A stretch of DNA of 64,000 nucleotides, from assembly GCA_944326905.1 (NCBI GenBank), contig CALVFU010000002.1:62001-126000 (forward strand), given 5' to 3'. Origin of the DNA: Candidatus Gastranaerophilales bacterium (lineage in GTDB: Bacteria > Cyanobacteriota > Vampirovibrionia > Gastranaerophilales > Gastranaerophilaceae). The notes under the pieces were generated by a model that searched no databases, was not told the origin of the DNA, and saw only the letters and a program-made list of their open reading frames with translations. Position 1 is the first letter of the stretch; the number at the start of each line of letters is the position of its first letter. The translations under genes were made by a program, and so were the position numbers. This document shows positions 8,375 through 16,178 of this stretch, piece after piece.

Positions 8375-8845
8375 TTATTCCTCTAATTTCTTTTCTCTTT
8401 CCTTTGTTTCTTCCTTTGTATAGCCGATTGAATCCTTTTCAGGAGTCCAGCCGGTTTCCTCCTTAACTTCATGAATCGGATCCGCCAAAAGAAGCTCTTG
8501 TGCGTCACTATACTCTTTTATACTCATAAAGAAGTCATCTTCTTTTGCTGTCGTTTCATCTATCTCTGCTGCCCGTGAGCCGCCGGTAGTCTCTTCCAAA
8601 ATCTCTTTCTCAAGCATAACTTTTATAAATTCGTCAAGGTTTGATTTTACACTCTCCGGCGCGTTCATTTTCTCAAATGCGGTCATTATATCTTCAACAG
8701 ACGAGCCGGCTGTTAAATTTTCGTAAACGCATGATCCTAATCCGTTCATCCCATAATAAATTCCGGTCTCTGAATTAATAATAATTGCTATTCCATCTGT
8801 TACATCAGCGAACATTTTCGTCTCATTTAATGTGTAATTAGTCAT
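8375..8845 (-). CDS. PqqD-like (RiPP recognition element fold) protein with acidic C-terminal tail
   Basis: A protein of 156 residues. Residues 10-85 match the PqqD-like fold (ETGIYYGMNGLGSCVYENL, then a winged-helix-like stretch ending FIKVMLEKEIL), the peptide-binding module used in RiPP biosynthesis. Residues 86-156 form a charged, probably flexible tail carrying a distinct hydrophobic motif, LLLADPIHEV (118-127), with a Gly-Trp at 132-133. The gene overlaps the HprK-like kinase by 8 nt. PqqD-like proteins next to HprK-like kinases and nucleotidyltransferases are known from lasso-peptide clusters and from uncharacterised 'HPr-rel-A' type loci; no lasso cyclase is present here. It may chaperone a peptide, or the tail itself may be a substrate. 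Confidence 0.8.
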   Translation of the reverse strand: MTNYTLNETKMFADVTDGIAIIINSETGIYYGMNGLGSCVYENLTAGSSVEDIMTAFEKMNAPESVKSNLDEFIKVMLEKEILEETTGGSRAAEIDETTAKEDDFFMSIKEYSDAQELLLADPIHEVKEETGWTPEKDSIGYTKEETKEREKKLEE

Positions 8846-10346
8846 TTTTATTCTCCTTTTTTACAAGTTCAACATTCGTATCGCTATCAAAGCTTCTAAA
8901 TGATAGTTTAAAATTATTTTTTCTTAGCAACTCCAAATCGTAATTCGGTTTTATTGCCTGAGAAGAAAGGTCTCTTACAAGGCTTCTTGTCCTGATTTCT
9001 TTTATTAATATCTTTAAATCCTCCTCAAATCCCTCGCTAAGCTCGTTTATCCCCCTAACCCGGGATAAAATTTCTTCCTCGCTCTCTCCTAGTAACAGGC
9101 TCTGATATACCGCCGTTGCAAAATGGTTCATCTGATAAAGTCTCCCGCTCTTAGGCTCCAGTATGTTTGCTATATCAAAAGTTATATCAACATATAGTTT
9201 ATCTTCATCTATAACGCCTATTTCCTCTTGTTTGAAATTCGTTAAAAACTCCCTTAAAAATTCCGTATTGGCAAATATATCAGGACTTAAATTAAATTTA
9301 TAAAAATTAAAATCCTTTACCATTGAATATAATTTTTTTATAGTATCCGTATTATTAGTATCACGCATCTGCGATACAGTAGATTGTATAAGCTGTACTA
9401 TCGCTCTCCCTTTTTCTTCCTCGCTGCATATACTGATACTCGGTTTCTCCTGTCCAGTAATCTCCGGAAATATACACAATCTTATCGGATATTTAACCCT
9501 GAATTGTTTGTGAAAATTTTTTATGTTTATAACATACTTATCCTTCCGTGCATTATTCGACACAAAACGTCCGCCCTCAAGCCTATCATACAGCTCATTA
9601 TACATTTTAGGCGACAACGTTATTATTGAATAAATTGGATATGCATAAAGATTATCACGCTCTTTCTTTAATATTAAATAATCATCTGATACATAATCAA
9701 AACCCTCCATCATTGATAAAACCGTTAACGTGGATTTTCCCCTCTGCCCCCTTGCACATAGTAAAACTCCATTATCTTTTATTCCGACAACGGCGCCGTG
9801 TACAATATTCGTATCGTTTGACTTTGCTATCTTATTTATAAATTGAACAAATAAATGCCCCTCTTTTATAAATTCCTCCGCCGATAAGTCTTTTACACCG
9901 TAATAATACGTCTTTTTCTCTAAGTCGCACCCTTCTACGGTCTCCTTTTCATAATTGCAAAATATTATCGGTGATATCTTTGAATACCCTTCATCAAATA
10001 ACTTGAAAAATCTCAGAGGCTGTTTTCTTACCAAATATTCAATCCTTAATTTAAGATTGGTTTTTAAATCGAACTCCTCGGATAATACCGCCGGTAACTC
10101 TCTTACCGCCTCCTCCTGCCACAATACAAGCGTACAATCATAACTATCAAGTTTATCCCTTAGCACAAATGTCATCTGCCGCTCTATATGAGGAAGAAAA
10201 GCCGCTCCATATATCAGCAGTCTTACTCTTTGCGTTCCCAAATCTAAATACTTTACTATCGGATTCGATGTAATTTTGTTTATATACCTATTTAAATTTA
10301 GAAAAATCTCATTGATTTTATTCTTATCACTCGTTTTTATTATCAT
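8838..10346 (-). CDS. HprK-related kinase with C-terminal PqqD-like region
   Basis: A protein of 502 residues. A P-loop ARGQRGKST at 198-206 follows His183 (VHGAVVG), and SDD at 220-222 (YVSDDYLIL) matches the acidic motif of HPr kinase-like proteins. The N-terminal 175 or so residues have no recognised domain. Residues about 395-465 (GRLYQMNHFATAVYQSLLLG...) look like a second PqqD-type module. HprK relatives in lasso-peptide clusters of the paeninodin type phosphorylate the precursor peptide, while classical HprK acts on HPr Ser46; no HPr or PTS gene is nearby. AAGGAA precedes the ATG. Peptide or protein phosphorylation is likely; the substrate is unknown. Confidence 0.78.
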   Translation of the reverse strand: MIIKTSDKNKINEIFLNLNRYINKITSNPIVKYLDLGTQRVRLLIYGAAFLPHIERQMTFVLRDKLDSYDCTLVLWQEEAVRELPAVLSEEFDLKTNLKLRIEYLVRKQPLRFFKLFDEGYSKISPIIFCNYEKETVEGCDLEKKTYYYGVKDLSAEEFIKEGHLFVQFINKIAKSNDTNIVHGAVVGIKDNGVLLCARGQRGKSTLTVLSMMEGFDYVSDDYLILKKERDNLYAYPIYSIITLSPKMYNELYDRLEGGRFVSNNARKDKYVINIKNFHKQFRVKYPIRLCIFPEITGQEKPSISICSEEEKGRAIVQLIQSTVSQMRDTNNTDTIKKLYSMVKDFNFYKFNLSPDIFANTEFLREFLTNFKQEEIGVIDEDKLYVDITFDIANILEPKSGRLYQMNHFATAVYQSLLLGESEEEILSRVRGINELSEGFEEDLKILIKEIRTRSLVRDLSSQAIKPNYDLELLRKNNFKLSFRSFDSDTNVELVKKENKND

Positions 10347-10355
10347 TTTGGTTCC

Positions 10356-11534
10356 TTAAAAATTATATTTCCTGGTTTTAATGTCCTTTATAAAAAATTT
10401 AATTAACACAGGATGACCTATAAGCTGCTTTAATAAAAAATACTTAGGTTTGATTTTCAAATAGTCAATCAAAGAAAATCCCCTGAAAATATCTTTTATC
10501 TTTATGCCTCTCGATTTTTCTCTTATCTCCTCCAGGTAAAACCGTTTATAAAGAACGCACAAAGAATACTCCCTGGTTTCCTTCTCAAATAAAGTGTTCC
10601 TTAAAGACTCTCTAAGTACATACGGCGAAATTCTACCTATAAATTTTAATGCAAAATTTATATAAATCTGTGTCCCTGTTATCCTTGCATTCTCCGCTAC
10701 AATATCCCAATCAAAATCTTTCTTTGAATTTACTAAATAATCAAAATCAAATATCGCAAATAATGTTCCCGCCCTGCTTGTATTATTTCTTAAATTCCTT
10801 GATAAGTTATTTAAAATTATAAATACCATATCTTCATTAGAAGGTATAAGCGTTTCTACCCCAAAAACGTTTTGTTTTACCGCTCTTTTGAAAATCCTGG
10901 ATATTACTTTTTTATCATCCCTGCCGTTCATATAAATGAATTTATGGATATCTAATGCCCCCCGCCCCTCGTTGTCATGCAAGTCTACAGAATGAATGTC
11001 AATTTTTTCATATGTATACCCCAGCGCTTTAGCTATACTTATACTCTTTAAAAATTCATTCTCCTTAACCAAAACGTCAATATCACCCATAATACGCGGC
11101 AATTCAGAACGCAAATAACGCATTGCCCCGCCTTTTATCAGCATTGGAGTTATTTGATTTTCATTCAGCGCTTTACCGATTTTTACATAATGTGAAAATA
11201 TTTTTATATTTTTAAATCTCACATTATTAAGCAAGCCTGTTAATCTGGGTTTTGTGTAACTGTTAAAACTAAATTCAGGGTGATACTTCATATAATATGC
11301 AAGCAAAAGATTCTTTTCAGTATGCTTAACTTCGATATCCCATTTCTTTAACAGCTCGTCCAAATCCTCTTGGCGGACATTAGGTTTGAAAAAGATTGAC
11401 AATAATTCCTTTTCTTCCTCTTTCATTATACTGTTTATAAAATTCTCTATAAGAGCATCTGTAATATCCAGTGTCTTTTCCAAACATCCGGTTTGTTTAA
11501 TTTTTTCAATTTCTTTATTCCACAACACTGTCAT
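10356..11534 (-). CDS. Nucleotidyltransferase-family protein (NTP_transf_5 type)
   Basis: A protein of 392 residues. The motif LIKGGAMRYL (GG at 135-136) followed by MGDIDVLV (Asp151 and Asp153) is the GG/DxD signature of Pol-beta-like nucleotidyltransferases of the uncharacterised PF14907 type. Members commonly lie beside PqqD-like and HprK-like genes in peptide and exopolysaccharide loci. The C-terminal half is rich in basic and aromatic residues and has no recognised domain. The ATG shares one base with the upstream stop (TAATG). It could nucleotidylate a sugar, a peptide or a protein; nothing in the sequence decides this. Confidence 0.8.
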   Translation of the reverse strand: MTVLWNKEIEKIKQTGCLEKTLDITDALIENFINSIMKEEEKELLSIFFKPNVRQEDLDELLKKWDIEVKHTEKNLLLAYYMKYHPEFSFNSYTKPRLTGLLNNVRFKNIKIFSHYVKIGKALNENQITPMLIKGGAMRYLRSELPRIMGDIDVLVKENEFLKSISIAKALGYTYEKIDIHSVDLHDNEGRGALDIHKFIYMNGRDDKKVISRIFKRAVKQNVFGVETLIPSNEDMVFIILNNLSRNLRNNTSRAGTLFAIFDFDYLVNSKKDFDWDIVAENARITGTQIYINFALKFIGRISPYVLRESLRNTLFEKETREYSLCVLYKRFYLEEIREKSRGIKIKDIFRGFSLIDYLKIKPKYFLLKQLIGHPVLIKFFIKDIKTRKYNF

Positions 11535-12418
11535 TACTTATCTCTCCTGACAAATACTAGAATCAAATTAAATAACAAATATTTTTTACTATGTAGGCTT
11601 TCTTTCTTAACTAATATTGGAAATTTTTGCCCGGGAAAATATCCCGTTACTGCCCAAAAATCACCGTCCCTGATTTCAGCATTGTTTGACTTTAAGAAGT
11701 TCAGAACATCCCTGTTTGCCTGGATTTTATCTTTCGCTAATTTCTTAGTATGCCCTCTGAGTCTGGTTTTAACTGTAGAATCCGGGTTTCTGAAGTAATA
11801 GTAATTAATACCTGGTACAGCAGCCACACCGTTTGCATAATAAACAGCCTTTAATGTGAATATTCTATCTTCGCAATAAACCCCGGCAGGCCATGTTATA
11901 TTGTTTTTATCTAATAATTCTTTTTTATAAATTTTATTTGTCGGACACGGATTTTTGGGCTGGTTGTTTATATCAAATTTGTCCTGTAAATTAGTTACAA
12001 ACTGCTCTTGTTTTATATTCAGCCTCTTTTTAGTTTTGCCGTTTCCAATCCTGATATTAGCTGCTAATGCTATATCTGAATTATATTTTTTTGCCGTATT
12101 ATACAGTTTTTCATAATAATCTAAATCAATATAATCATCAGAATCAACAAATCCAATATACTCCCCTTGTGCTATTTTCATCCCGGCATTTCTTGCAGCG
12201 CCCTGCATTAAATTTTCCTGCTCTATGATTTTTATCCTTGAATCATTGTCTGCATAACGGTTTATAATAGCCATAGAATGGTCAGTTGAACCGTCATTTA
12301 CACAAATAATCTCTATTTCACGCAAGGTTTGTGCTGTAATGCTTTGAATACATCTTTTTATGTACTTTTCAGTGTTAAATATGGGTATTATAATAGAAAC
12401 TTTTACCATACTACACAT
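11534..12418 (-). CDS. Family 2 glycosyltransferase, first gene of the operon
   Basis: A GT2 enzyme of 294 residues with VSIIIPIFNTEKYIKRCI, VNDGSTDHS and the metal site VDSDDYIDLDYYE. The ATG at 12418 has AGAGG 6 nt upstream; the ATG at 12409 is an alternative. It is the promoter-proximal gene of the minus-strand glycan operon and faces the inverted-repeat region at 12548-12890, so its transcription is what an inversion there would control. The C-terminal 100 residues are basic, consistent with peripheral membrane association. Donor and acceptor are unknown. Confidence 0.9.
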   Translation of the reverse strand: MCSMVKVSIIIPIFNTEKYIKRCIQSITAQTLREIEIICVNDGSTDHSMAIINRYADNDSRIKIIEQENLMQGAARNAGMKIAQGEYIGFVDSDDYIDLDYYEKLYNTAKKYNSDIALAANIRIGNGKTKKRLNIKQEQFVTNLQDKFDINNQPKNPCPTNKIYKKELLDKNNITWPAGVYCEDRIFTLKAVYYANGVAAVPGINYYYFRNPDSTVKTRLRGHTKKLAKDKIQANRDVLNFLKSNNAEIRDGDFWAVTGYFPGQKFPILVKKESLHSKKYLLFNLILVFVRRDK

Positions 12419-12547
12419 GGCAACCTCTGCTGTTATTAAAATATTGTTTAATTTTTATTTTTTTTATTAACAATATACTTTCCTCGATTATTAATAACTT
12501 CCAAATAATTTTATGTAATATTATTCATTAAACCGAATTTATAAGTT

Positions 12548-12569
12548 CAACACAATTAAACTTGTGTTG
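12548..12569 (+). repeat. Dyad repeat, copy 1
   Basis: A 22-bp element made of perfect 8-bp arms CAACACAA and TTGTGTTG around the asymmetric 6-bp spacer TTAAAC. It has the same orientation as copy 2. The arm-spacer-arm layout resembles core sites of site-specific recombinases; it could also be a repressor operator. Confidence 0.85.
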
Positions 12570-12708
12570 AGGTAAAATAAAATCCTGTATTTTTTAATAA
12601 TTCTACCATAAAAAATAGAAAATAAATATAATTCTTTATTATATTAAGTTATGTAAATAAACAGGCTAAAATCGGTATCATTTATAGATTTTAGTACTAT
12701 ATGATGTC

Positions 12709-12738
12709 CAACATAATTAAACTTGTGTTGAGTAGTTA
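12709..12738 (+). repeat. Left inverted repeat (dyad copy 2)
   Basis: A 30-bp sequence that is the exact reverse complement of 12861-12890. It contains the dyad (arms CAACATAA and TTGTGTTG, spacer TTAAAC) followed by AGTAGTTA. Homology stops sharply at both ends, as expected for recombination half-elements rather than a decayed repeat. Confidence 0.92.
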
Positions 12739-12832
12739 AAAAAATCTAAAAAATAAAGTTTTTAGCCTGTTAATTTTACAAAAATAATAAGAAGTTAATA
12801 TAAATTTATTAATTTATTACGAGCCTGCTCTA

Positions 12833-12841
12833 TGCTATACT
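12833..12841 (+). promoter_or_regulatory. Extended -10 promoter element inside the inverted-repeat segment
   Basis: TGCTATACT is an extended -10 (TGn followed by TATACT). The -35 position is weak (TTTATT at 12813-12818, 17-bp spacing). It reads rightward through the right inverted repeat, away from the glycan operon. After inversion it would read leftward toward the glycosyltransferase gene at 12418. Confidence 0.55.
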
Positions 12842-12860
12842 TGTTTGTGGAATTTCCAAA

Positions 12861-12890
12861 TAACTACTCAACACAAGTTTAATTATGTTG
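12861..12890 (-). repeat. Right inverted repeat (dyad copy 3)
   Basis: A 30-bp sequence perfectly inverted relative to 12709-12738, so the two bound a 122-bp segment (12739-12860). Relative to copies 1 and 2 its spacer reads in the opposite direction, so strand exchange with either would invert the DNA between them. Confidence 0.92.
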
Positions 12891-12966
12891 AGTTTAATAG
12901 CTCAATAAAAAGGTGCTATATATAAAATTCCCCCAATTATTTATTATTAATAAATAAAGGTACTGT

Positions 12967-13001
12967 TATTACGAGACTCGAAAGAGCCGTGGCAATCCAG
13001 G
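12967..13001. repeat. Degenerate dispersed-repeat segment
   Basis: The string TTATTACGAG followed by GCCGTGGCAATCCAGG resembles the 'ATTGCGAG ... CGTGGCAATC' dispersed intergenic repeats seen in many bacterial genomes. Only one diverged copy is visible here, so the assignment rests on resemblance alone. Confidence 0.35.
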
Positions 13002-13125
13002 AAAATTTGTTGGACTGTGACTACTGATAAATTATTTTATCATGATCAGTTGCCGAACCAAGGTTAGTGCGGCAGTGTTAGCCGGTATTAGTAGAATTTG
13101 CTATATAAGTACCCTCTCATAATTA

Positions 13126-13153
13126 TTGAAAAGTTTAAAAAATGATATATAAT
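13126..13153 (+). promoter_or_regulatory. Sigma-70-type promoter of the small lipoprotein gene
   Basis: TTGAAA (13126-13131) and a perfect TATAAT (13148-13153) are separated by 16 bp. Transcription would start near 13160, just before the ribosome site GAGGTG. Confidence 0.7.
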
Positions 13154-13172
13154 ATATATAGAGGTGTTAATT

Positions 13173-13409
13173 ATGAGCAAATTAACCATCTTAATGTGTC
13201 TTATATGTTTTGGTTGTTCTCTGTTTTTATGCGGTTGTGCAAAGCAAGCCGGCAGTAACAGTAATGTTCTCCAGTATCAGCGAAAATTTGAGAACCTTAA
13301 TGAAAAACCTGCCAAAGCTATTGATGGAATAATTGACCTTTCAGATGGGAAAAAGGTTAATTATGACATAATGCCGGGTGACGCTGGAATGAATTTTGAT
13401 ATAAAATAA
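13173..13409 (+). CDS. Small putative lipoprotein
   Basis: A protein of 78 residues. A hydrophobic signal segment (residues 4-21) ends in a lipobox-like LCGC with Cys22 as the likely lipidated residue. The rest (about 56 residues) is polar with no known domain. I use the ATG at 13173, since GAGGTG lies 6 nt upstream; a GTG three codons earlier lies within that ribosome site. It probably forms a transcript with the next gene, 4 bp downstream. Unrecognised family; membrane anchoring is inferred from the signal only. Confidence 0.7.
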   Translation: MSKLTILMCLICFGCSLFLCGCAKQAGSNSNVLQYQRKFENLNEKPAKAIDGIIDLSDGKKVNYDIMPGDAGMNFDIK

Positions 13410-13413
13410 AATT

Positions 13414-13770
13414 ATGAGTTTAGAAAACAGACGTCTTTGCGCAAGACTTATTTATGACGTACTATCAGGTAAAAGGATTACGAGGGAAGCATTGCTGAGA
13501 TTTCCAAAAGGTGAGCACGATAAAAGTGTTCTTGCAGCTTACCATGCCCTTATTTATTATGAGGCAGATGATGACTTAAGAGAAAGAGATGCTGAGTATA
13601 GAGAAGAACAGGATTTGTATCTGAAATCTATCGCCGATATATTACTATCTGGCAAGCCGCTGCCGGTAAATATAATAAAAAATTATGAAGAGTATTACGG
13701 TGGGTCAGTTTTGCCTGAGAAAAAAGGATTTAAAGGCTGGCTCAAGTCTTTGTTTAGATTTATAACTTGA
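13414..13770 (+). CDS. Hypothetical protein, 118 residues
   Basis: An unrecognised soluble protein of 118 residues rich in charged residues, with a basic aromatic C-terminus (KGFKGWLKSLFRFIT) that could form an amphipathic membrane-contacting helix. It starts 4 bp after the lipoprotein stop and has no clear ribosome site, so translational coupling is likely. Codon use and composition resemble the neighbours. No function can be given. Confidence 0.6.
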   Translation: MSLENRRLCARLIYDVLSGKRITREALLRFPKGEHDKSVLAAYHALIYYEADDDLRERDAEYREEQDLYLKSIADILLSGKPLPVNIIKNYEEYYGGSVLPEKKGFKGWLKSLFRFIT

Positions 13771-13820
13771 TAACATCGACTTTTTGCTCCTAAATAATTG
13801 TGTTATTCCTTCTTAACAAA

Positions 13821-13849
13821 TTGCACCGCATAATTTTTTGACATATAAT
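13821..13849 (+). promoter_or_regulatory. Promoter of glyA
   Basis: TTGCAC (13821-13826), a 17-bp spacer, and a perfect TATAAT (13844-13849). The expected start near 13856 leaves about a 15-nt leader containing AGGAGG. There is no room for a glycine riboswitch or other leader RNA. Confidence 0.65.
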
Positions 13850-13870
13850 CGAAAAAAAGCAGGAGGATTT

Positions 13871-15106
13871 ATGAATTTGGAAAATTTGAGAAAAACAGAC
13901 ACTGAGGTTGCAAAATTTATTGATTTGGAATTAAAGCGCCAGCAAACTACTATTGAGCTTATTGCAAGTGAAAATTTTACATCTCCTGCAGTTATGGAGG
14001 CCTGCGGCTCTGTTTTAACTAACAAGTATGCAGAAGGAAAGCCTTATAAACGTTTTTATAACGGCTGTGATAATGTTGACAGAATAGAGGAATTAGCTCA
14101 AGAGCGTGCAAAAAAGCTGTTTAGTATGGCTCATGCAAATGTGCAGCCCCATAGCGGTGCACAAGCAAATATGGCAGTATTTATGTATCTGTTGAAGCCG
14201 GGTGATACTGTGCTTGGTATGGATTTATCTAATGGCGGACACTTAAGCCACGGATCGCCTGTTAATTTTTCAGGTCTTTATTTTAATGTTAAAAGCTATG
14301 GTGTAAACGACAATGGTGAAATAGATTACAATGATGTACTTAATAAAGCAAGAGAATATAAGCCTAAACTTATAATCTGCGGAGCAAGCAACTATTCTAA
14401 AATTATTGATTTTAAAAGATTTAGGGAAATAGCTGATGAAGCTGGCGCATATCTGCTTGCGGATATAGCACATATTGCAGGCTTAATAGCCGGCGGTGTT
14501 CATCCAAGCCCTGCAGGGTATGCACAGTTTGTTACAACAACTACTCATAAAACACTCAGAGGTCCAAGAGGCGGTATTATAATGTGTGATGCAGAACATG
14601 CTGCAGGGATTGATAAAGCTGTATTCCCTGGCATGCAAGGCGGACCGCTGGAACATATTATTGCTGGGAAAGCAGTTGCCCTTCTTGAAGCTTCTACTCC
14701 TGAATTTAAAGAATACGCAAAACAGATTGTACAAAATGCCAAAGCCCTCGCGCAAGGGTTATTAGATAACGGAATGAAAATTGTCGGCGGAATGACTGAA
14801 AATCACCTTATGACGCTCGATTTACGTGGCACTGGAAAAACCGGCAAAGATATGGCAAACACGCTTGAAACAGTTGGGATTACTGCTAATAAAAACACTG
14901 TTCCTAATGATCCGCAAAGTCCGTTTATTACAAGCGGAATAAGACTTGGAGCTGCAGCGGTTACAACAAGAGGTTTTAAAGAAGAGGACATGAAAGAAAT
15001 CGCTGAAGTTATTGCAGAAGCGATAAAAAACTGTGATAATGATGCTGTATTAAAAACTTTGAGAGAAAAATCTCTTGAACTATGTAAAAAACATCCTTTA
15101 TACTAA
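13871..15106 (+). CDS. glyA: Serine hydroxymethyltransferase
   Basis: A PLP-dependent enzyme of 411 residues that interconverts serine and glycine and supplies 5,10-methylene-tetrahydrofolate in the cytoplasm. Recognisable segments are [44 protein letters not shown] and the PLP-lysine region [15 protein letters not shown]. Length and C-terminus are normal. The ATG at 13871 is chosen because AGGAGG (13861-13866) sits directly upstream; the open frame extends 11 codons further but without a ribosome site. It has its own promoter and is followed 25 bp later by the WecA-like gene, possibly co-transcribed. Confidence 0.97.
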   Translation: MNLENLRKTDTEVAKFIDLELKRQQTTIELIASENFTSPAVMEACGSVLTNKYAEGKPYKRFYNGCDNVDRIEELAQERAKKLFSMAHANVQPHSGAQANMAVFMYLLKPGDTVLGMDLSNGGHLSHGSPVNFSGLYFNVKSYGVNDNGEIDYNDVLNKAREYKPKLIICGASNYSKIIDFKRFREIADEAGAYLLADIAHIAGLIAGGVHPSPAGYAQFVTTTTHKTLRGPRGGIIMCDAEHAAGIDKAVFPGMQGGPLEHIIAGKAVALLEASTPEFKEYAKQIVQNAKALAQGLLDNGMKIVGGMTENHLMTLDLRGTGKTGKDMANTLETVGITANKNTVPNDPQSPFITSGIRLGAAAVTTRGFKEEDMKEIAEVIAEAIKNCDNDAVLKTLREKSLELCKKHPLY

Positions 15107-15131
15107 CTTCTAAAAGAAAGAGGGAAATAAG

Positions 15132-16178
15132 ATTTTAATAAAATTATCAAATGCTCATATAATAGGTGCCATAATATCGTATATTCTGGGAGTATTAATA
15201 CTTCCTTTTGTAATAGATTTTTCTAAAAAAGAAGGACTTGTAGACGAGCCAAATGAACGTAAAATTCATAAAATTCCGATATCACGGCTTGGCGGAATAG
15301 CTATTTGGCTGAGTACTATCGTAACCTTTTTATTTCTTGTTCTGTTAAGCTATTACCCGTATGGAAGTCTGCTTTCAGGAATCCTTCTGGGCGGCTCGCT
15401 TATGTTTTTGCTGGGACTTGTGGATGATATTTACAACTTGCCGGCAAAATTTAAACTGGTTATTCAAATCTTAATAGCAACTCTTGTGTACTTGCTTGGA
15501 GTAAAAATAGATATAAACATTAGCCCGCCTATTTGCCCTATGTCCTTTGAATATTTGTCATATCCTGTTACCGTGTTATGGATTGTGGGAATAAGCAATG
15601 CAATAAACTTTATTGACGGAGTAGACGGGCTGGCTGGCTCTGTTGTAACGGTAAACTCAATCACTTTGGCGCTTATTGCTCTTGCTGTTTCTCCGGGTTA
15701 TCCTATAAGTGCGCTTATTGCATTTATTTTAGCCGGCTCAATGCTTGCATTTCTTACATATAATTTTAACCCGGCAAGAATTTTTATGGGAGATTCTGGT
15801 TCTCTGTTTTCAGGATTCCTACTTGCCGCATTGTCCATTACAGGAGTAATGAAAGGAGCTGCTTTAGCAATATTATTACCATTTATAGTCCTTGCGGTAC
15901 CGATTATTGATATAACGTTTGCTTCTTTAAGGCGTATTTTAAAAGGTAAATCACCATTTGTTGCTGATGCTGAACATATTCACCACAAGCTTTTAAAAGC
16001 AGGATTTTCTCAAAAGAAAACAACAGCAATAATGACTTCTGCTGCAATTGCAGGAGGCGGTGTTGCTACTTATTTCGCCGGGTCTATAAAACATTATGTT
16101 ATTTATATTATAGCAATTGTTATAATAATGTTTTGTCTGAGTCTTATAAATGTTTTTAGAACAAAAAAACAAGTATAA
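15132..16178 (+). CDS. WecA/TagO-type undecaprenyl-phosphate sugar-1-phosphate transferase with apparent ATT start
   Basis: A polytopic membrane enzyme of 348 residues that moves a (GlcNAc-type) sugar phosphate from a UDP-sugar to undecaprenyl phosphate, the first step of many surface-glycan pathways. Motifs are VDEPNERKIHKIPISRLGG, LGLVDDIYNLP, FIDGVDGLAG, MGDSGSLFSG and the HIHH loop (DAEHIHHKLL). The family N-terminus (first helix and VDEPN motif) lies upstream of the first in-frame ATG (15402). The frame is open from 15114, and the best start is ATT at 15132, 7 nt after AGAGGG. No in-frame ATG, GTG or TTG exists there. It could initiate the glycan built by the operon at 1-12418; that link is inference. 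Confidence 0.85.
   Translation: MLIKLSNAHIIGAIISYILGVLILPFVIDFSKKEGLVDEPNERKIHKIPISRLGGIAIWLSTIVTFLFLVLLSYYPYGSLLSGILLGGSLMFLLGLVDDIYNLPAKFKLVIQILIATLVYLLGVKIDINISPPICPMSFEYLSYPVTVLWIVGISNAINFIDGVDGLAGSVVTVNSITLALIALAVSPGYPISALIAFILAGSMLAFLTYNFNPARIFMGDSGSLFSGFLLAALSITGVMKGAALAILLPFIVLAVPIIDITFASLRRILKGKSPFVADAEHIHHKLLKAGFSQKKTTAIMTSAAIAGGGVATYFAGSIKHYVIYIIAIVIIMFCLSLINVFRTKKQV

Larger units (their letters stand above)
12419..13125. other. Long noncoding region between the glycan operon and the lipoprotein gene
   Basis: About 700 bp, very AT-rich, with no credible gene in any frame. It contains three copies of a dyad-symmetric repeat (12548, 12709, 12861), a promoter-like element inside the inverted pair, a further 12-bp inverted repeat (12660-12671 with 12760-12771), a degenerate dispersed-repeat segment near 12967-13001, and a small hairpin (TGATAA...TTATCA near 13025-13042). 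Nothing else is identified. Confidence 0.8.

Noticed and set aside
12548-12890. The dyads as ends of a miniature transposable element
   Set aside because: No target-site duplication flanks the repeats, a third dyad copy lies outside, and each repeat is itself dyad-symmetric; a recombinase-site or operator reading fits better, though this is not excluded.
12986-13080. Possible small structured RNA or tRNA fragment in the spacer before the lipoprotein gene
   Set aside because: Only a 5-bp stem (TGCCG/CGGCA) and one short hairpin are visible; there is no T-loop or acceptor stem and no recognised RNA family.
13771-13870. Glycine riboswitch before glyA
   Set aside because: The promoter leaves only about 15 nt of leader.
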